DNA from: Microbacterium galbinum | GTDB lineage: Bacteria > Actinomycetota > Actinomycetes > Actinomycetales > Microbacteriaceae | Reading direction: 5' to 3' | Assembly (NCBI RefSeq): GCF_023091225.1 | Contig: NZ_JAHWXM010000002.1 | Coordinates: forward strand, 310,001-374,000 | Length of the DNA stretch: 64,000 bases | Part shown: piece after piece, positions 33,217-44,223 of the stretch | Numbering within the stretch: the first letter of the stretch is position 1 | Layout: each line of letters opens with the position of its first letter | Position numbers and translations under genes: made by a program | The notes under the pieces: generated by a model | Told to the model about the DNA's origin: nothing | Database searches by the model: none | The model's input: only the letters and a program-made list of their open reading frames with translations

Positions 33217-34497
33217 TCAGCGCACGACTGCCTCGGCGGCGGGGCGAACCACCGGAACGAGGCGCTGCAGCTGGGTGACGTGTCCGGGCTCGAGCTCGGC
33301 GAGCGTCGAGACGCCGAGCAGACGCATCGTGCGCTCGATCTCGCTGCGCAGGATGGCGATGGTTCGGTCGACGCCCTGGCGTCCGCCGGCCATCAGACCG
33401 TAGAGGTACGCGCGGCCGATGAGCGTGAAGTCCGCGCCGAGGGCGACCGCCGCCACGATGTCGGCGCCGTTCATGATGCCGGTGTCGATCATGACGGTGA
33501 AGTCGTCTCCGACCGCCTGGCGCACGCTCGGCAGCAGGTGGAACGGGATCGGCGCGCGGTCGAGCTGGCGCCCGCCGTGGTTCGAGAGCACGATGCCGTC
33601 GACACCCGCATCGCGCAGGCGCACGGAGTCCTCGACGTTCTGCACGCCCTTGATGACGATCTTGCCGGGCCAGATGTCGCGGATCACGGCGAGGTCGTCG
33701 TAGCTGATGGTCGGGTCCATGGCGGCGTCGAGCAGCTCGCCGACGGTGCCGCCGGTGGTGCTCAGCGAGGCGAACTCGAGCTTCGGAGTGGTGAGGAAGT
33801 CGTACCACCACCAGGGGCGCGGGATCGCGTTGATGATCGTACCGAGGGTGAGCTGCGGGGGGATGCTGAAGCCGTTGCGCTTGTCACGCAGACGGGCTCC
33901 GGCGACCGGGGTGTCGACCGTGAACTGCAGGGTGTCGAATCCTGCGGCGGCCGCACGACGGGTGAGCTCGTAGGAGATCTCGCGGTCGCGCATGACGTAG
34001 AGCTGGAACCAGTTCCTTCCGGGAATCTGTCCCTGAGGCTCTCGAAGGGTGGCAGCCTTCACGCCTTCGATCGAGGTCGTGCCGAGCGTCGACAGCGTGA
34101 ACGGGATGCCGGCGGCGGCCGCGGCACCGGCACCGGCGGACTCGCCTTCGGTCTGCATCAGCCGGGTGAAGCCGGTCGGGGCGATGCCGAACGGCAGCGC
34201 GGAGGGGCCGCCGAGAATGTCCACGCTCGTGTCGACGGTCGGTGCCGGGCGCAGGATGCCGGGGTGGAACTCGACGTCCTGGAAGGCCTGGCGTGCGCGA
34301 GTGAGCGAGAGCTCCCCCTCGGCCGCACCGTCGGTGTAATCGAACGCGGCCTTCGGAGTGCGGCGCTTCGCGATCAGGCGCAGGTCGTCGATCGTGAGCG
34401 CGGCGTCGAGGCGACGCTTGCGCCCGTTGAACTCGGGCTTCTTGAACTTCATCAGGTCGAAGAGCTCGGCGGGCTTGGGCACCTGGCGCTGAACCAT
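33217..34497 (-). CDS. lldD: FMN-dependent L-lactate dehydrogenase
   Basis: 426 aa, alpha-hydroxy-acid oxidase family, quinone-linked oxidation of L-lactate to pyruvate. Substrate- and FMN-binding blocks are present: [11 protein letters not shown] near the N-terminus, [19 protein letters not shown] and the catalytic [12 protein letters not shown] (His as base), then [19 protein letters not shown] for the phosphate site. It lies 10 bases behind an FCD-type GntR regulator and forms an operon with it, so lactate very likely controls it. Confidence 0.95.
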   Translation of the reverse strand: MVQRQVPKPAELFDLMKFKKPEFNGRKRRLDAALTIDDLRLIAKRRTPKAAFDYTDGAAEGELSLTRARQAFQDVEFHPGILRPAPTVDTSVDILGGPSALPFGIAPTGFTRLMQTEGESAGAGAAAAAGIPFTLSTLGTTSIEGVKAATLREPQGQIPGRNWFQLYVMRDREISYELTRRAAAAGFDTLQFTVDTPVAGARLRDKRNGFSIPPQLTLGTIINAIPRPWWWYDFLTTPKLEFASLSTTGGTVGELLDAAMDPTISYDDLAVIRDIWPGKIVIKGVQNVEDSVRLRDAGVDGIVLSNHGGRQLDRAPIPFHLLPSVRQAVGDDFTVMIDTGIMNGADIVAAVALGADFTLIGRAYLYGLMAGGRQGVDRTIAILRSEIERTMRLLGVSTLAELEPGHVTQLQRLVPVVRPAAEAVVR

Positions 34498-34507
34498 GGT
34501 GGTCCTC

Positions 34508-35254
34508 TCAGTTGTCGGGGGTGCTGTCGGGGATCGTGTCGGTCGAGGCCGTGCGGGTCAGGCCTGCGGCGGTGTAGTAGCCGGTGATGTGCGCATGCAC
34601 GAGGGCGCGAGCGGATGCCGCGTCGCCGGCGTCGATCGCCGCGACGAGGGCGCGGTGCTCCTCGCGCAGGCGGGAGGCCATGTCGTCCCAATCGGGGATC
34701 GACGCGGCGCCGGCCTGCACGTACGACTCGATCGATGAGCGGAGGCCCGCCATCATCGCGGCGATCACGGTGTTGCCGCTCGCCTCGGCGAGAGCGAGGT
34801 GCAGCTGCGCGTCGAGGGCGAGGAACTCCGCGGGGGTGAGATCGGGCGCGTCCATGGCGGCGAGCATCCGATGGGCGGCGGCGGTGTCGCGGTCGTGCGC
34901 CGTCGCGAGCGCGTGGGCTGTGGCGTCCTCGAGCACGAGTCGGGTCGCGACGACATCCGCGAGCGGGAAGCCGTGCGCGGCCACCTGCAGGCGCAGGAGC
35001 TGCGACATGCCTCCGGTGGGCGTCGCGATGACGATCGCGCCCGCCTGCGGCCCGGAACCGGTCGCGGTGCGGATGAGGCCCATGACCTCGAGCACGCGGA
35101 ACGCCTCGCGCACGCTGGAGCGGCCTACGCCCAGGTCCGTGGAGAGGTCGCGCTCGGAGGCGAGCCGGTCGCCCGGGTTCAGGCGCCCTTCGAGGAGGTC
35201 GCGCTCAATGTGGTCGAGCACGACTCGCCACGCACGCACCGGCTGCTCCGCCAT
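34508..35254 (-). CDS. lldR: FadR-type GntR regulator, LldR-like
   Basis: 248 aa from the ATG at 35254, preceded by GAGGAGAG. The N-terminal winged helix reads [20 protein letters not shown] and [16 protein letters not shown]. The C-terminal FCD ligand domain (about 90-225) carries Asp/His residues for a metal-held carboxylate. It is first in the lldR-lldD operon. Two palindromes matching the family operator pattern TGGTNNNACCA lie upstream, so it probably represses its own operon until L-lactate binds. The lactate ligand is inferred from the neighbour. Confidence 0.88.
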   Translation of the reverse strand: MAEQPVRAWRVVLDHIERDLLEGRLNPGDRLASERDLSTDLGVGRSSVREAFRVLEVMGLIRTATGSGPQAGAIVIATPTGGMSQLLRLQVAAHGFPLADVVATRLVLEDATAHALATAHDRDTAAAHRMLAAMDAPDLTPAEFLALDAQLHLALAEASGNTVIAAMMAGLRSSIESYVQAGAASIPDWDDMASRLREEHRALVAAIDAGDAASARALVHAHITGYYTAAGLTRTASTDTIPDSTPDN

Positions 35255-35301
35255 CCGCTCTCTCCTCGGTCGCACCGCGCGCGCCCATCTGTGGTCCGCG
35301 C

Positions 35302-35341
35302 TGTGGTCTGACCACACTCTACGTCGTGTGGTCAGACCACG
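35302..35341 (-). promoter_or_regulatory. Paired LldR-type operator palindromes
   Basis: TGTGGTCTGACCACA (35302-35316) is a perfect palindrome. A second copy, GTGGTCAGACCAC (35328-35340), has its centre 25 bp away. Both match the TGGTNNNACCA half-sites of FadR/LldR regulators. They sit 48-86 bases upstream of the regulator gene. Confidence 0.75.
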
Positions 35342-35394
35342 CAACGCGCGTACGCGAGATCACCGCTCCGGAAGAGCGAAGGGAGGAGGCGGGC

Positions 35395-36021
35395 TCAGCC
35401 CAGGCGCCCGCCGGACTCCTGCAGATAGCAGGTGCCGCACAGCGACTCGTAGGTCGTCACCTCGGGAGCGGCCTGGCCGTCGGCCCCCTCGTCGATCGCG
35501 ACCTGGTCTCCGTCGAACACGAAGCGCCCGCCGATCACCCGACCGTTGAACACGGCCTTCCGGCCGCAACGGCAGATGGTCTTGAGCTCTTCGAGCGAGT
35601 GCGCGATCGCCAGCAGGCGAGCCGACCCGGGGAAGGCATGCGTCAGGAAGTCGTTGCGGATGCCGTAGGCGAGCACCGGAATGCCCTCCTCGACCGCGAT
35701 GCGGAAGAGGTCGTCGACCTGCTCCGGCGTGAGGAACTGCGCCTCGTCGATGAGCAGGCATGCGATGTCGTCAGCGTGCGCCCGCGCATCGTCGCGGCGA
35801 GCGAGGAAGAGCTGCTTCGCATCGTCGCCGGGAGCGATGAGGAAGTCGACCTCCCGCGTCATCCCCAGACGGCTCGAGATCTCGGACGCGCCCTTGGTGT
35901 CGATCGCGGGCTTGGCCAGCAGCACCCGCTGCCCGCGCTCCTCGTAGTTGTAGGCCGCCTGCAGAAGAGCGGTCGACTTGCCCGAGTTCATCGCGCCGTA
36001 GCGGAAGTAGAGCTTCGCCAC
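35395..36021 (-). CDS. tdk: Thymidine kinase
   Basis: 208 aa, type II thymidine kinase that phosphorylates thymidine in the salvage pathway. Walker A is GAMNSGKST (9-17), Walker B LLIDEAQF (about 89-96). The lasso region holds a zinc site with CRCG and CGTCYL. It follows mqo by nine bases on the same strand and is probably read in the same transcript, though the functions are unrelated. Confidence 0.95.
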   Translation of the reverse strand: MAKLYFRYGAMNSGKSTALLQAAYNYEERGQRVLLAKPAIDTKGASEISSRLGMTREVDFLIAPGDDAKQLFLARRDDARAHADDIACLLIDEAQFLTPEQVDDLFRIAVEEGIPVLAYGIRNDFLTHAFPGSARLLAIAHSLEELKTICRCGRKAVFNGRVIGGRFVFDGDQVAIDEGADGQAAPEVTTYESLCGTCYLQESGGRLG

Positions 36022-36030
36022 CGGCCGACC

Positions 36031-37503
36031 TCAGACGTTGATGCCGAGGGTCGCCGCCGTCGCCGTCGTCGACTCCTTCGCCAGCGCGGCATCCTTGTTG
36101 AGCTGCTCGCCGAACGTCGGGATGAGCTCTCGCAGCTGGGGCTCCCAGGCCACGTAGTCGTCGGGGAAGCAGGTCTTCAGCAGGTTCAGCATGATCGGCA
36201 CGGCCGTCGAGGCACCGGGCGAGGCGCCGAGGAGCCCGGCGATCGAGCCGTCGCCCGCGGCGACGACCTCGGTGCCGAACTGCAGGATGCCGCCCTTCTT
36301 CGGGTCCTTCTTCATGACCTGCGCGCGCTGACCCGCATCGATGAGCGTCCAGTCCTCGTCCTTCGCCGTCGGCATGAACGTGCGCAGGCTGTCGACCTTC
36401 TTGCGGTGGTTCTTCATGAGCTCGCCGACGAGGTACGTGATCAGGTCGGGGTTCGCGAAGGCGACGCGCAGCATCGGCCACAGGTTGTGCGTGCGTACCT
36501 GCGAGACGATGTCGAGTATCGAACCGTTCTTGAGGAACTTGGGGCTGAACGTCGCGAAGGGCCCGAACATCAGCGAGGCCTCGCCGTCGACCACGCGCGT
36601 GTCGAGGTGCGGCACCGACATGGGCGGTGCACCGACGGATGCCTGCGAGTAGACCTTCGCCTTGTGCTGCTCGACGATCTTCGGGTTGCTGGTCTTCAGG
36701 AACTGTCCGCCGATCGGGAAGACTCCGTAGCCCTTGATCTCGGGGATGCCCGAGTTCTGCAGCAGCTTGAGCGCCCATCCACCGGCGCCGACGAACACGA
36801 ACTTCGCCTTGACCTCGTTCGGGGTGCGACCGATCGTCGTGCGGTACTTGACGAGCCAGGTGCCGTCCTTCTGGCGCTTGAGCGAGCGCACCTCGTGGTT
36901 CGTGCGCAGCGTGACGCCCGAATCGGTGAGGTGGTCGAAGAGCTGGTGGGTGAGGGCTCCGAAGTCGACGTCGGTGCCGGCGGGCACGCGCGTCGCGGCA
37001 AAGGGCTCACCCTTGCGGCGCTTCTGCATGAGCAGCGGCGCCCACTGGTTGATGACGCGCGAGTCCTCGCTGTACTCGATGCCATCGAACAGGGGCTGCT
37101 TCTTGAGCACCTCGTAGCGATCCTTGAGGTACGCGACGTCCTTCTCACCACGCACGAAGGTCATGTGCGGCGTGGCGTTGATGAAGGTGGAGGGAGCGTC
37201 GAGCACGCCCTTGTCGACGAGCGACGACCAGAACTGGCGGCTCTGCTGGAACTGCTCGTTGATCGAGACGGCCTTCGCGGGGTCGAGGGGCCCGGTGCCC
37301 TGCGGCATGTAGTTGAGCTCGCAGAGGGCGGCGTGCCCCGTGCCGGCGTTGTTCCAGGGGTTCGAACTCTCCTGGGCGACATCCGAGAGTCGCTCGAAGG
37401 CGACGATCTTCCACTCCGGCTGCAGCTCGTGCAGCAGAGTACCCAGGGTGGCGCTCATGATGCCACCGCCGATCAGGACGACATCGACTGTTTCGGTCAC
37501 CAC
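36031..37503 (-). CDS. mqo: Malate:quinone oxidoreductase
   Basis: 490 aa, FAD-dependent peripheral membrane enzyme of the TCA cycle that oxidises malate to oxaloacetate and passes electrons to quinone. FAD site VVLIGGGIMSATLG at the N-terminus. Family blocks SSNPWNNAGTGHAALCELNY, YGVFPIGGQFL and FGTEVVAAGDGSIAGLLG are all present. Length is normal. Start is GTG at 37503 with a second GTG one codon later. It lies upstream of tdk in the same direction. Confidence 0.97.
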   Translation of the reverse strand: MVTETVDVVLIGGGIMSATLGTLLHELQPEWKIVAFERLSDVAQESSNPWNNAGTGHAALCELNYMPQGTGPLDPAKAVSINEQFQQSRQFWSSLVDKGVLDAPSTFINATPHMTFVRGEKDVAYLKDRYEVLKKQPLFDGIEYSEDSRVINQWAPLLMQKRRKGEPFAATRVPAGTDVDFGALTHQLFDHLTDSGVTLRTNHEVRSLKRQKDGTWLVKYRTTIGRTPNEVKAKFVFVGAGGWALKLLQNSGIPEIKGYGVFPIGGQFLKTSNPKIVEQHKAKVYSQASVGAPPMSVPHLDTRVVDGEASLMFGPFATFSPKFLKNGSILDIVSQVRTHNLWPMLRVAFANPDLITYLVGELMKNHRKKVDSLRTFMPTAKDEDWTLIDAGQRAQVMKKDPKKGGILQFGTEVVAAGDGSIAGLLGASPGASTAVPIMLNLLKTCFPDDYVAWEPQLRELIPTFGEQLNKDAALAKESTTATAATLGINV

Positions 37504-37607
37504 GACAGTCTAGTTCGCGGACGCGACCGGGCCGACCACCGGGGCCGGCCCGATCAGACCGCTTCCGCATCGCGGGGATGCCGTCGCGCTATCGCGCGCG
37601 GACCCGC

Positions 37608-38771
<1,164 letters not shown>

Positions 38772-38802
38772 CTATCGCTCAGCCGGACGGCCGGGCGCCG
38801 GG

Positions 38803-40083
38803 TCAGCGACCGGTGCCGGCGTGGACGACCGCTTCGGTGTCGCCGTCGAGGCCGTAGGCGGTGTGCACCGTGCGCGCGGCCTCGAGCAGGTCGCTGCCGC
38901 GGAGCACCACCGAGATGCGGATCTCGGAGGTCGAGATCATCTCGATGTTGATGCCGCCGGCCGACAGCGCCTCGAAGAGCACGGCCGAGACACCGGAGTG
39001 CGTGCGCATGCCCGCGCCGACGACGGAGAGCTTGCCGATCTGGTCGTCGTGCACGAGGTTCTGGAAGCCCACCTCGGCCTGGTCGCCGGCGAGGGCCTTC
39101 AGCGCCGCCGCGGCATCCGCCTTGGGAACGGTGAACGAGATGTCGGTGCGCCCGGTGGCCGAGACGTTCTGCACGATCATGTCGACGTTCGCGCCCGACT
39201 TCGCGACGATCTTGAAGATCTCCGCCGCCTTGCCCGGCACGTCCGGCACACCGGCGACGGTGATCTTGGCCTGGCTGAGGTCGGTGGCGACGCCGGCGAC
39301 GATCGGTTCTTCCATGGCTGCTCCCTCGGCTTCGCGGGGGTTCTTCATACCCTCGCCCAAAACGTACGTACCCTCGGCCGACGAGAACGACGACCGGGCG
39401 TGGATGAGCACGCCGTGGCGGCGTGCGTACTCGACGGCGCGGATGTAGAGCACCTTCGCCCCGTTGGCCGCGAGCTCGAGCATCTCCTCGCTCGAGACGT
39501 GGTCGAGCTTCTGCGCACCCGGCACCACGCGCGGGTCGGAGGTGAAGATGCCGTCGACGTCGCTGTAGATCTCGCAGACGTCGGCCTTGAGAGCGGCGGC
39601 GAGGGCGACGGCGGTGGTGTCGGAGCCGCCGCGGCCGAGCGTGGTGATGTCGCGGGTGTCGCGGTTGAAGCCCTGGAATCCGGCGACGATCACGATCGCG
39701 CCCTCGTCGAGAGCCTCGCGCAGACGGATCGGCGTCACATCGACGATGCGTGCGGCACCGTGCTGCGAGTCGGTGATCATGCCCGCCTGGCTGCCCGTGA
39801 ACGAGCGGGCCTCGAAGCCCATCGAGTGGATCGCCATCGCGAGCAGCGCCATCGAGATGCGCTCACCGCTCGAGAGCAGCATGTCGAGTTCGCGCGGTGC
39901 CGGGATCGGCGCCACCTCGTTCGCGAGGTCGAGGAGCTCATCGGTGGTGTCGCCCATCGCGCTGACGGCGACCACGACGTCGTGACCGGCACGACGGGTG
40001 TCGACGATGCGCTTGGCGACGCGCTTGATGCTCTCTGCGTCGGCGACGGATGAGCCGCCGTACTTCTGCACGATGAGGGCCAC
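38803..40083 (-). CDS. lysC: Aspartate kinase
   Basis: 426 aa, first enzyme of the aspartate family. GTG at 40083 is preceded by GGGAG at a good distance, so translation starts at [19 protein letters not shown]; longer frames to 41091 read antisense to the transporter. The kinase domain has KYGGSS, then [20 protein letters not shown]. Two ACT domains (about 265-420) bind regulatory amino acids: [19 protein letters not shown] and [22 protein letters not shown]. Feedback inhibition by lysine plus threonine is typical of this subgroup. A shorter beta subunit may start internally, as in Corynebacterium. Confidence 0.96.
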   Translation of the reverse strand: MALIVQKYGGSSVADAESIKRVAKRIVDTRRAGHDVVVAVSAMGDTTDELLDLANEVAPIPAPRELDMLLSSGERISMALLAMAIHSMGFEARSFTGSQAGMITDSQHGAARIVDVTPIRLREALDEGAIVIVAGFQGFNRDTRDITTLGRGGSDTTAVALAAALKADVCEIYSDVDGIFTSDPRVVPGAQKLDHVSSEEMLELAANGAKVLYIRAVEYARRHGVLIHARSSFSSAEGTYVLGEGMKNPREAEGAAMEEPIVAGVATDLSQAKITVAGVPDVPGKAAEIFKIVAKSGANVDMIVQNVSATGRTDISFTVPKADAAAALKALAGDQAEVGFQNLVHDDQIGKLSVVGAGMRTHSGVSAVLFEALSAGGINIEMISTSEIRISVVLRGSDLLEAARTVHTAYGLDGDTEAVVHAGTGR

Positions 40084-40202
40084 GTTCACTCCCGGGGATG
40101 TCGGGCGGATCCGCCCACCGCTCATTCTACGATCGCGCCATATGCTCCGCTGTGCATGTGACGCCGCAGCCGGGGCCGGACGATGTCGGTCGGGGCCGGT
40201 CG

Positions 40203-41126
40203 TCAGGGCACCGCGGGAGGAGGGAGAGCGGATGCCGGCGGCCGCAGCCGTCCGCCGGTGGCGGCGAACCAGCATCCGGCGATCACGAGCGGGAAGCCGA
40301 TCAGCAACCCGGGGGTGAGCGGCTCGGCGAGCACGATCGCGCCGAGCACGATCGCGACGATCGGGTTCACGTAGGTGAACAGCGGGGCGCGCACGGGACC
40401 GACCTCGCGGATGAGCGCGAAAAAGGCGAGGAACGCGACGGCGGTGCAGATCACCGCGAGGGCGAGCAGGGCGCCGATCGCGGGGAGGGTCGGCACCTCG
40501 TGCTGGGTGAGCAGGCCGATCGGGAGGTAGAAGACGCCGATCATGAGGAGCGAGAGCGTGATCGTTCCGAGGGAGGGCACGTCGGCGAGCTTGCGCGCGA
40601 CGATGAACGGGGCGGTGGCGTAGAGCACCGCGACGAGCAGCACCTCGCCGGCGGCGATCAGGCTGACCTCGCCGCCGAACAGGCCGGGGCCCGCGACGAC
40701 GATCGCGACACCGAGGAACCCGACGAGCAGTCCGATCGATCGCGCCGGCTTGAGCACTCCGCGATCGCCGCCGCCGAGCGCGATGAGCGCGGCGAACAGC
40801 GGCACGGTCGCGACGAGGAGGCCGGTCATGCCCGACGGCAGCGTCATCTCGGCGTGCCCGAGGAGCAGGAAGGGGCCCGCCATCTCGACGGCGCCGAAGG
40901 CGAGCACCCAGGGCCAGTGCTTCCATGCCGCCTTCAACGCGCCGTTGCGCAGCGCGAAGGGGAGCAGCAGGAGCGCGGCGATGAGCGTGCGCCCGGCGAC
41001 GATCGCGGGCGGCGAGAACGACTCGACCGCGATGCTGATGAACAGGTACGGCACGCCCCACAGCAGAGCCATGGCCCCGAAGAGCAGCCATCCGCGTCGC
41101 GAGAATCCGGTGTGCTGCGCGTTCAT
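40203..41126 (-). CDS. EamA/DMT-family transporter
   Basis: 307 aa with ten predicted membrane helices in two EamA repeats (first starting [20 protein letters not shown], second around [20 protein letters not shown]). Members export amino acids, purines or other metabolites; the substrate cannot be read from sequence. It starts 22 bases after the recR stop, so it may be in the dnaX-recR transcript. Confidence 0.9.
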   Translation of the reverse strand: MNAQHTGFSRRGWLLFGAMALLWGVPYLFISIAVESFSPPAIVAGRTLIAALLLLPFALRNGALKAAWKHWPWVLAFGAVEMAGPFLLLGHAEMTLPSGMTGLLVATVPLFAALIALGGGDRGVLKPARSIGLLVGFLGVAIVVAGPGLFGGEVSLIAAGEVLLVAVLYATAPFIVARKLADVPSLGTITLSLLMIGVFYLPIGLLTQHEVPTLPAIGALLALAVICTAVAFLAFFALIREVGPVRAPLFTYVNPIVAIVLGAIVLAEPLTPGLLIGFPLVIAGCWFAATGGRLRPPASALPPPAVP

Positions 41127-41148
41127 CGTCGAACCGCGCGAGGGGTCG

Positions 41149-41742
41149 TCACAGCACGCGCCGCCCTTCGAAGGCGCGGCCGAGGGTGACCTCGTCGGCG
41201 TACTCGAGATCGCCGCCCACGGGGAGCCCCGAGGCGAGGCGCGAGACCGTGATCTGCATCGTGGTGAGGTAGCGGCTCAGGTAGCTCGCGGTGGCCTCGC
41301 CCTCGAGGTTCGGGTTGGTGGCGAGGATGACCTCCTGCACCGTGCCGTCGGCGAGGCGGCTCATGAGCTGCGCGATGCGGAGATCGTCGGGGCCGATGCC
41401 GGCGATCGGGCTGATCGCTCCGCCGAGCACGTGGTAGAGCCCGCGGAACTCGCGCGTGCGCTCGATCGCCGCGACGTCCTTCGCGTCTTCGACCACGCAG
41501 ATGAGCGCCTGGTTGCGGCGCGGGTCGCGGCAGATCGCGCACCGCTCCTGCTCGGCCACGTTGCCGCACACCTCGCAGAAGCGCACGCGCGTGCGGATGT
41601 CGCTGAGCAGTTCCGACAGTCGAGCGACGTCGAACGTCGGCGTCTGCAGGATGTGGAAGGCGATCCGCTGCGCGGACTTCGGACCGATGCCGGGCAGGCG
41701 CCCGAACTCGTCGATCAGCTCTTGAACGATTCCGTCGTACAT
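41149..41742 (-). CDS. recR: Recombination mediator RecR
   Basis: 197 aa of normal length. Order: helix-hairpin-helix ([21 protein letters not shown] in two parts), zinc finger [16 protein letters not shown], then the TOPRIM-like domain [14 protein letters not shown] with the final [17 protein letters not shown]. With RecO/RecF it loads RecA on gapped DNA. The ATG overlaps the dnaX stop (TGATG), the conserved dnaX-recR coupling. Confidence 0.97.
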   Translation of the reverse strand: MYDGIVQELIDEFGRLPGIGPKSAQRIAFHILQTPTFDVARLSELLSDIRTRVRFCEVCGNVAEQERCAICRDPRRNQALICVVEDAKDVAAIERTREFRGLYHVLGGAISPIAGIGPDDLRIAQLMSRLADGTVQEVILATNPNLEGEATASYLSRYLTTMQITVSRLASGLPVGGDLEYADEVTLGRAFEGRRVL

Positions 41743-44153
41743 CAGGCGAACCTCGTCGGGGGCTCATAGGGCTCTTCGCGCACGAACGTCGCGCCGAGCA
41801 CCTGGCGGATCACGGCCTCGCCGTAGCGCTGCACTCCCCCGGGCGCCGGCGCACGCTCGGTGACGCGCGGAGCGGCGTGGGCCGAGGCGACCCGCGCCGG
41901 GGCGTTCGCGGGCGCGGCGGAGGACGGTGCGGCGGCGGGTGTAGGTGCGGCAGGTGCCGGTGCCGTGGACGCGGCGGGCGCCCGCGCGGCGGAGACCGGT
42001 ACCGGCGGGGCCGAGTGCGGAGCGGGCTCGTACGAGGGGTCGTACGGCGGCTCGTCGTCGGGGAACGGCGCCTCGTCGTCGCCGGGAAGCGGCGGCTCGT
42101 CGCGATCGATCGTGCCGTCGGTCGGAGGGACGGGCGCGGATGCTGCGGCCTCGACCTCTTCGGGCTCGTCGTCGACCGGCAGGGACGACACGGGGCCGAC
42201 CGGGGTCGTCACCGCTTCGGGCGCGGCGTCGGACGTCGGGATCGCGGCGACGGCCCACTCGGTCACCGCGGCGGGCGCGGGAGCGGACGAGGGGCGCGGG
42301 CTCTGCGGTCGGGAGGAACCCGCAGGGGCAGGCTCCGTCGGGGCGGGCTCGGCCGGGGCCTGGGCACCGCCTGCGGACCCCGAGGATCCCCCGGAACGCG
42401 GTGCGCCGCCGGTCGACGCGGCACCGCCGGTCGGAAGCGGGGCCGGCCGGTACTTGACGACCACACCGAGCTCCTGCTGGAGAGCGGTGCGCAGGTGATC
42501 GGAGGTGCCGGCGCCCGGCGTGGTTCCCTTGAACTTCGCGACATCGTGCTGGCTCGCGAAACCGATCGTGAGGACCTCGGACTCGGTGTCGTACGCCAGG
42601 GGCTGCACGGTGGTGACGACCAGCCACGACGAGCGGCTGATGCTCTCGAGGCGCGTGAGCACGGCCGGCCACGCGGCGACGATGCGATCGAGCGTCACCG
42701 GACCCGATGGTGCCGCGGCGGGCGCGGGCTCGGCGGCGGCGGCGGCAGCAACCGGCTCAGCGGCGGCAGCAAGGCGCTCGGCGGCGGGCTCGGCGGCGGC
42801 AGCAGCCGGTGCGGCGGAGGCAGCCACCTCTTCCGGCGTGGACGTCGGGGCCGCGGCTGCGGTGGGTACTGCGACCGGCGCGGCCGGGGCAGCGGCGGCC
42901 GGAGCAGGAGCAGTCGGAGCGGGCGCCTGCGCTGCTGCAGGTGCAGGTGCAGCCGACGGTCGCGGAGCGGCGTGCGGCTGTGCCGCTGCTGCGGGCGCGG
43001 CGGCGGCCGCGGGCGCCACCCCGGTCGCGGCATCCGCTCCCCCGGCCAGTACGCGGGCGACCATGAGCTCGAGGTGCAGTCGCGGCGAGGTCGCGCCCGA
43101 CATGTCGTCGAGCGCGGCGCTGACGACGTCGGCGGTGCGCGAGAGTCGTGCGGCGCCGAAGGCGGCCGCCTGCGTGCGCATGCGCTCGAGCTCGTCGTCG
43201 GCGATGCCGCGGAGCACGGCGGAGGCGCCGTTGCCGACGGCGGCGATCACGATGAGGTCGCGCAGGCGCTCGAGCAGGTCGTCGACGAAGCGGCGCGGGT
43301 CCTGACCGGTCTGCACCACCCGGTCGATGGCGGGGAATGCGGTCGCCGCATCGGCGATCGCCAGGGCGTCGACGATCTCGTCGAGCAGGGCCGCGTGCGT
43401 GTAGCCGAGGAGGGCGACGGCGCGTGCGTACGCGACCGTGACCGTCTCGGAGCCTGCGGGCGAGTCGGAGCCGGCGATGAGCTGGTCGAGCAGCGAGAGC
43501 GTGTCGCGCGGCGAGCCGCCACCGGCGCGCACGACGAGCGGCAGCACACCCTGCTCGACCACGACGCCCTCTTCGACGCAGAGCTTCTCGACGTACTCGA
43601 GCATGGCCGCGGGCGGCACGAGACGGAACGGGTAGTGGTGCGTGCGCGAGCGGATCGTGCCGAGCACCTTCTCGGGCTCGGTGGTCGCGAAGATGAACTT
43701 CACGTGCGGCGGCGGCTCCTCGACGAGCTTGAGCAGCGCGTTGAAGCCCTGGGGCGTCACCATGTGCGCCTCGTCGAGGATGAAGATCTTGAACCGGTCG
43801 CGACTCGGGGCGAAGGTCGCCCGCTCGCGCAGGTCGCGCGCGTCGTCGACGCCGTTGTGGCTCGCGGCGTCGATCTCGACCACGTCGAGCGATCCGCCTC
43901 CGGCACGCGAGAGCTCGACGCAGCTGGGGCAGGTGCCGCAGGGGACGTCGGTCGGCCCCTCGGCGCAGTTCAGGCACCGCGCGAGGATGCGCGCCGACGT
44001 GGTCTTGCCGCACCCGCGGGGGCCGGAGAAGAGGTAGGCGTGGCCGACGCGGTCTCCGCGCAGCGCGGTCATGAGCGGGTCGGTCACCTGGGACTGCCCG
44101 ATCATCTCGCCGAACGTCTCGGGGCGGTAGCGGCGATAGAGGGCTGTGGTCAC
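41742..44153 (-). CDS. dnaX: DNA polymerase III gamma/tau subunit
   Basis: 803 aa clamp-loader ATPase. Walker [10 protein letters not shown] (about 45-53), zinc motif [19 protein letters not shown] (61-79, C-x8-C-x2-C plus one), DEAH-type Walker B ILDEAHM, sensor/SRH region [15 protein letters not shown]. After the conserved domain III (about 250-370) comes an Ala/Pro-rich linker (about 375-485). A tau-like domain (about 485-580) and a second low-complexity Pro/Ala/Glu tail follow. The length and AP-rich spacers are typical of actinobacteria. It drives the clamp onto DNA and couples polymerases. Confidence 0.96.
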   Translation of the reverse strand: MTTALYRRYRPETFGEMIGQSQVTDPLMTALRGDRVGHAYLFSGPRGCGKTTSARILARCLNCAEGPTDVPCGTCPSCVELSRAGGGSLDVVEIDAASHNGVDDARDLRERATFAPSRDRFKIFILDEAHMVTPQGFNALLKLVEEPPPHVKFIFATTEPEKVLGTIRSRTHHYPFRLVPPAAMLEYVEKLCVEEGVVVEQGVLPLVVRAGGGSPRDTLSLLDQLIAGSDSPAGSETVTVAYARAVALLGYTHAALLDEIVDALAIADAATAFPAIDRVVQTGQDPRRFVDDLLERLRDLIVIAAVGNGASAVLRGIADDELERMRTQAAAFGAARLSRTADVVSAALDDMSGATSPRLHLELMVARVLAGGADAATGVAPAAAAAPAAAAQPHAAPRPSAAPAPAAAQAPAPTAPAPAAAAPAAPVAVPTAAAAPTSTPEEVAASAAPAAAAAEPAAERLAAAAEPVAAAAAAEPAPAAAPSGPVTLDRIVAAWPAVLTRLESISRSSWLVVTTVQPLAYDTESEVLTIGFASQHDVAKFKGTTPGAGTSDHLRTALQQELGVVVKYRPAPLPTGGAASTGGAPRSGGSSGSAGGAQAPAEPAPTEPAPAGSSRPQSPRPSSAPAPAAVTEWAVAAIPTSDAAPEAVTTPVGPVSSLPVDDEPEEVEAAASAPVPPTDGTIDRDEPPLPGDDEAPFPDDEPPYDPSYEPAPHSAPPVPVSAARAPAASTAPAPAAPTPAAAPSSAAPANAPARVASAHAAPRVTERAPAPGGVQRYGEAVIRQVLGATFVREEPYEPPTRFA

Positions 44154-44182
44154 CAGAACAGCCTACGGCGTGCCACGGACAT

Positions 44183-44218
44183 CGCGGCAGGTGCGTCGCC
44201 GGAGACGCACCTGCCGCG
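44183..44218 (-). terminator. 15-bp hairpin after GH65 gene
   Basis: CGCGGCAGGTGCGTC (44183-44197) pairs perfectly with GACGCACCTGCCGCG (44204-44218) across a 6-base loop. It lies just downstream of the GH65 stop and upstream of dnaX. It lacks a T-run but is a likely terminator for the GH65 operon. Confidence 0.6.
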
Positions 44219-44223
44219 CGCGA

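Noticed and set aside
38803..41091. A 762-aa frame covering lysC
   Set aside because: Only residues after the GTG at 40083 match aspartate kinase. The rest is antisense to the EamA transporter.
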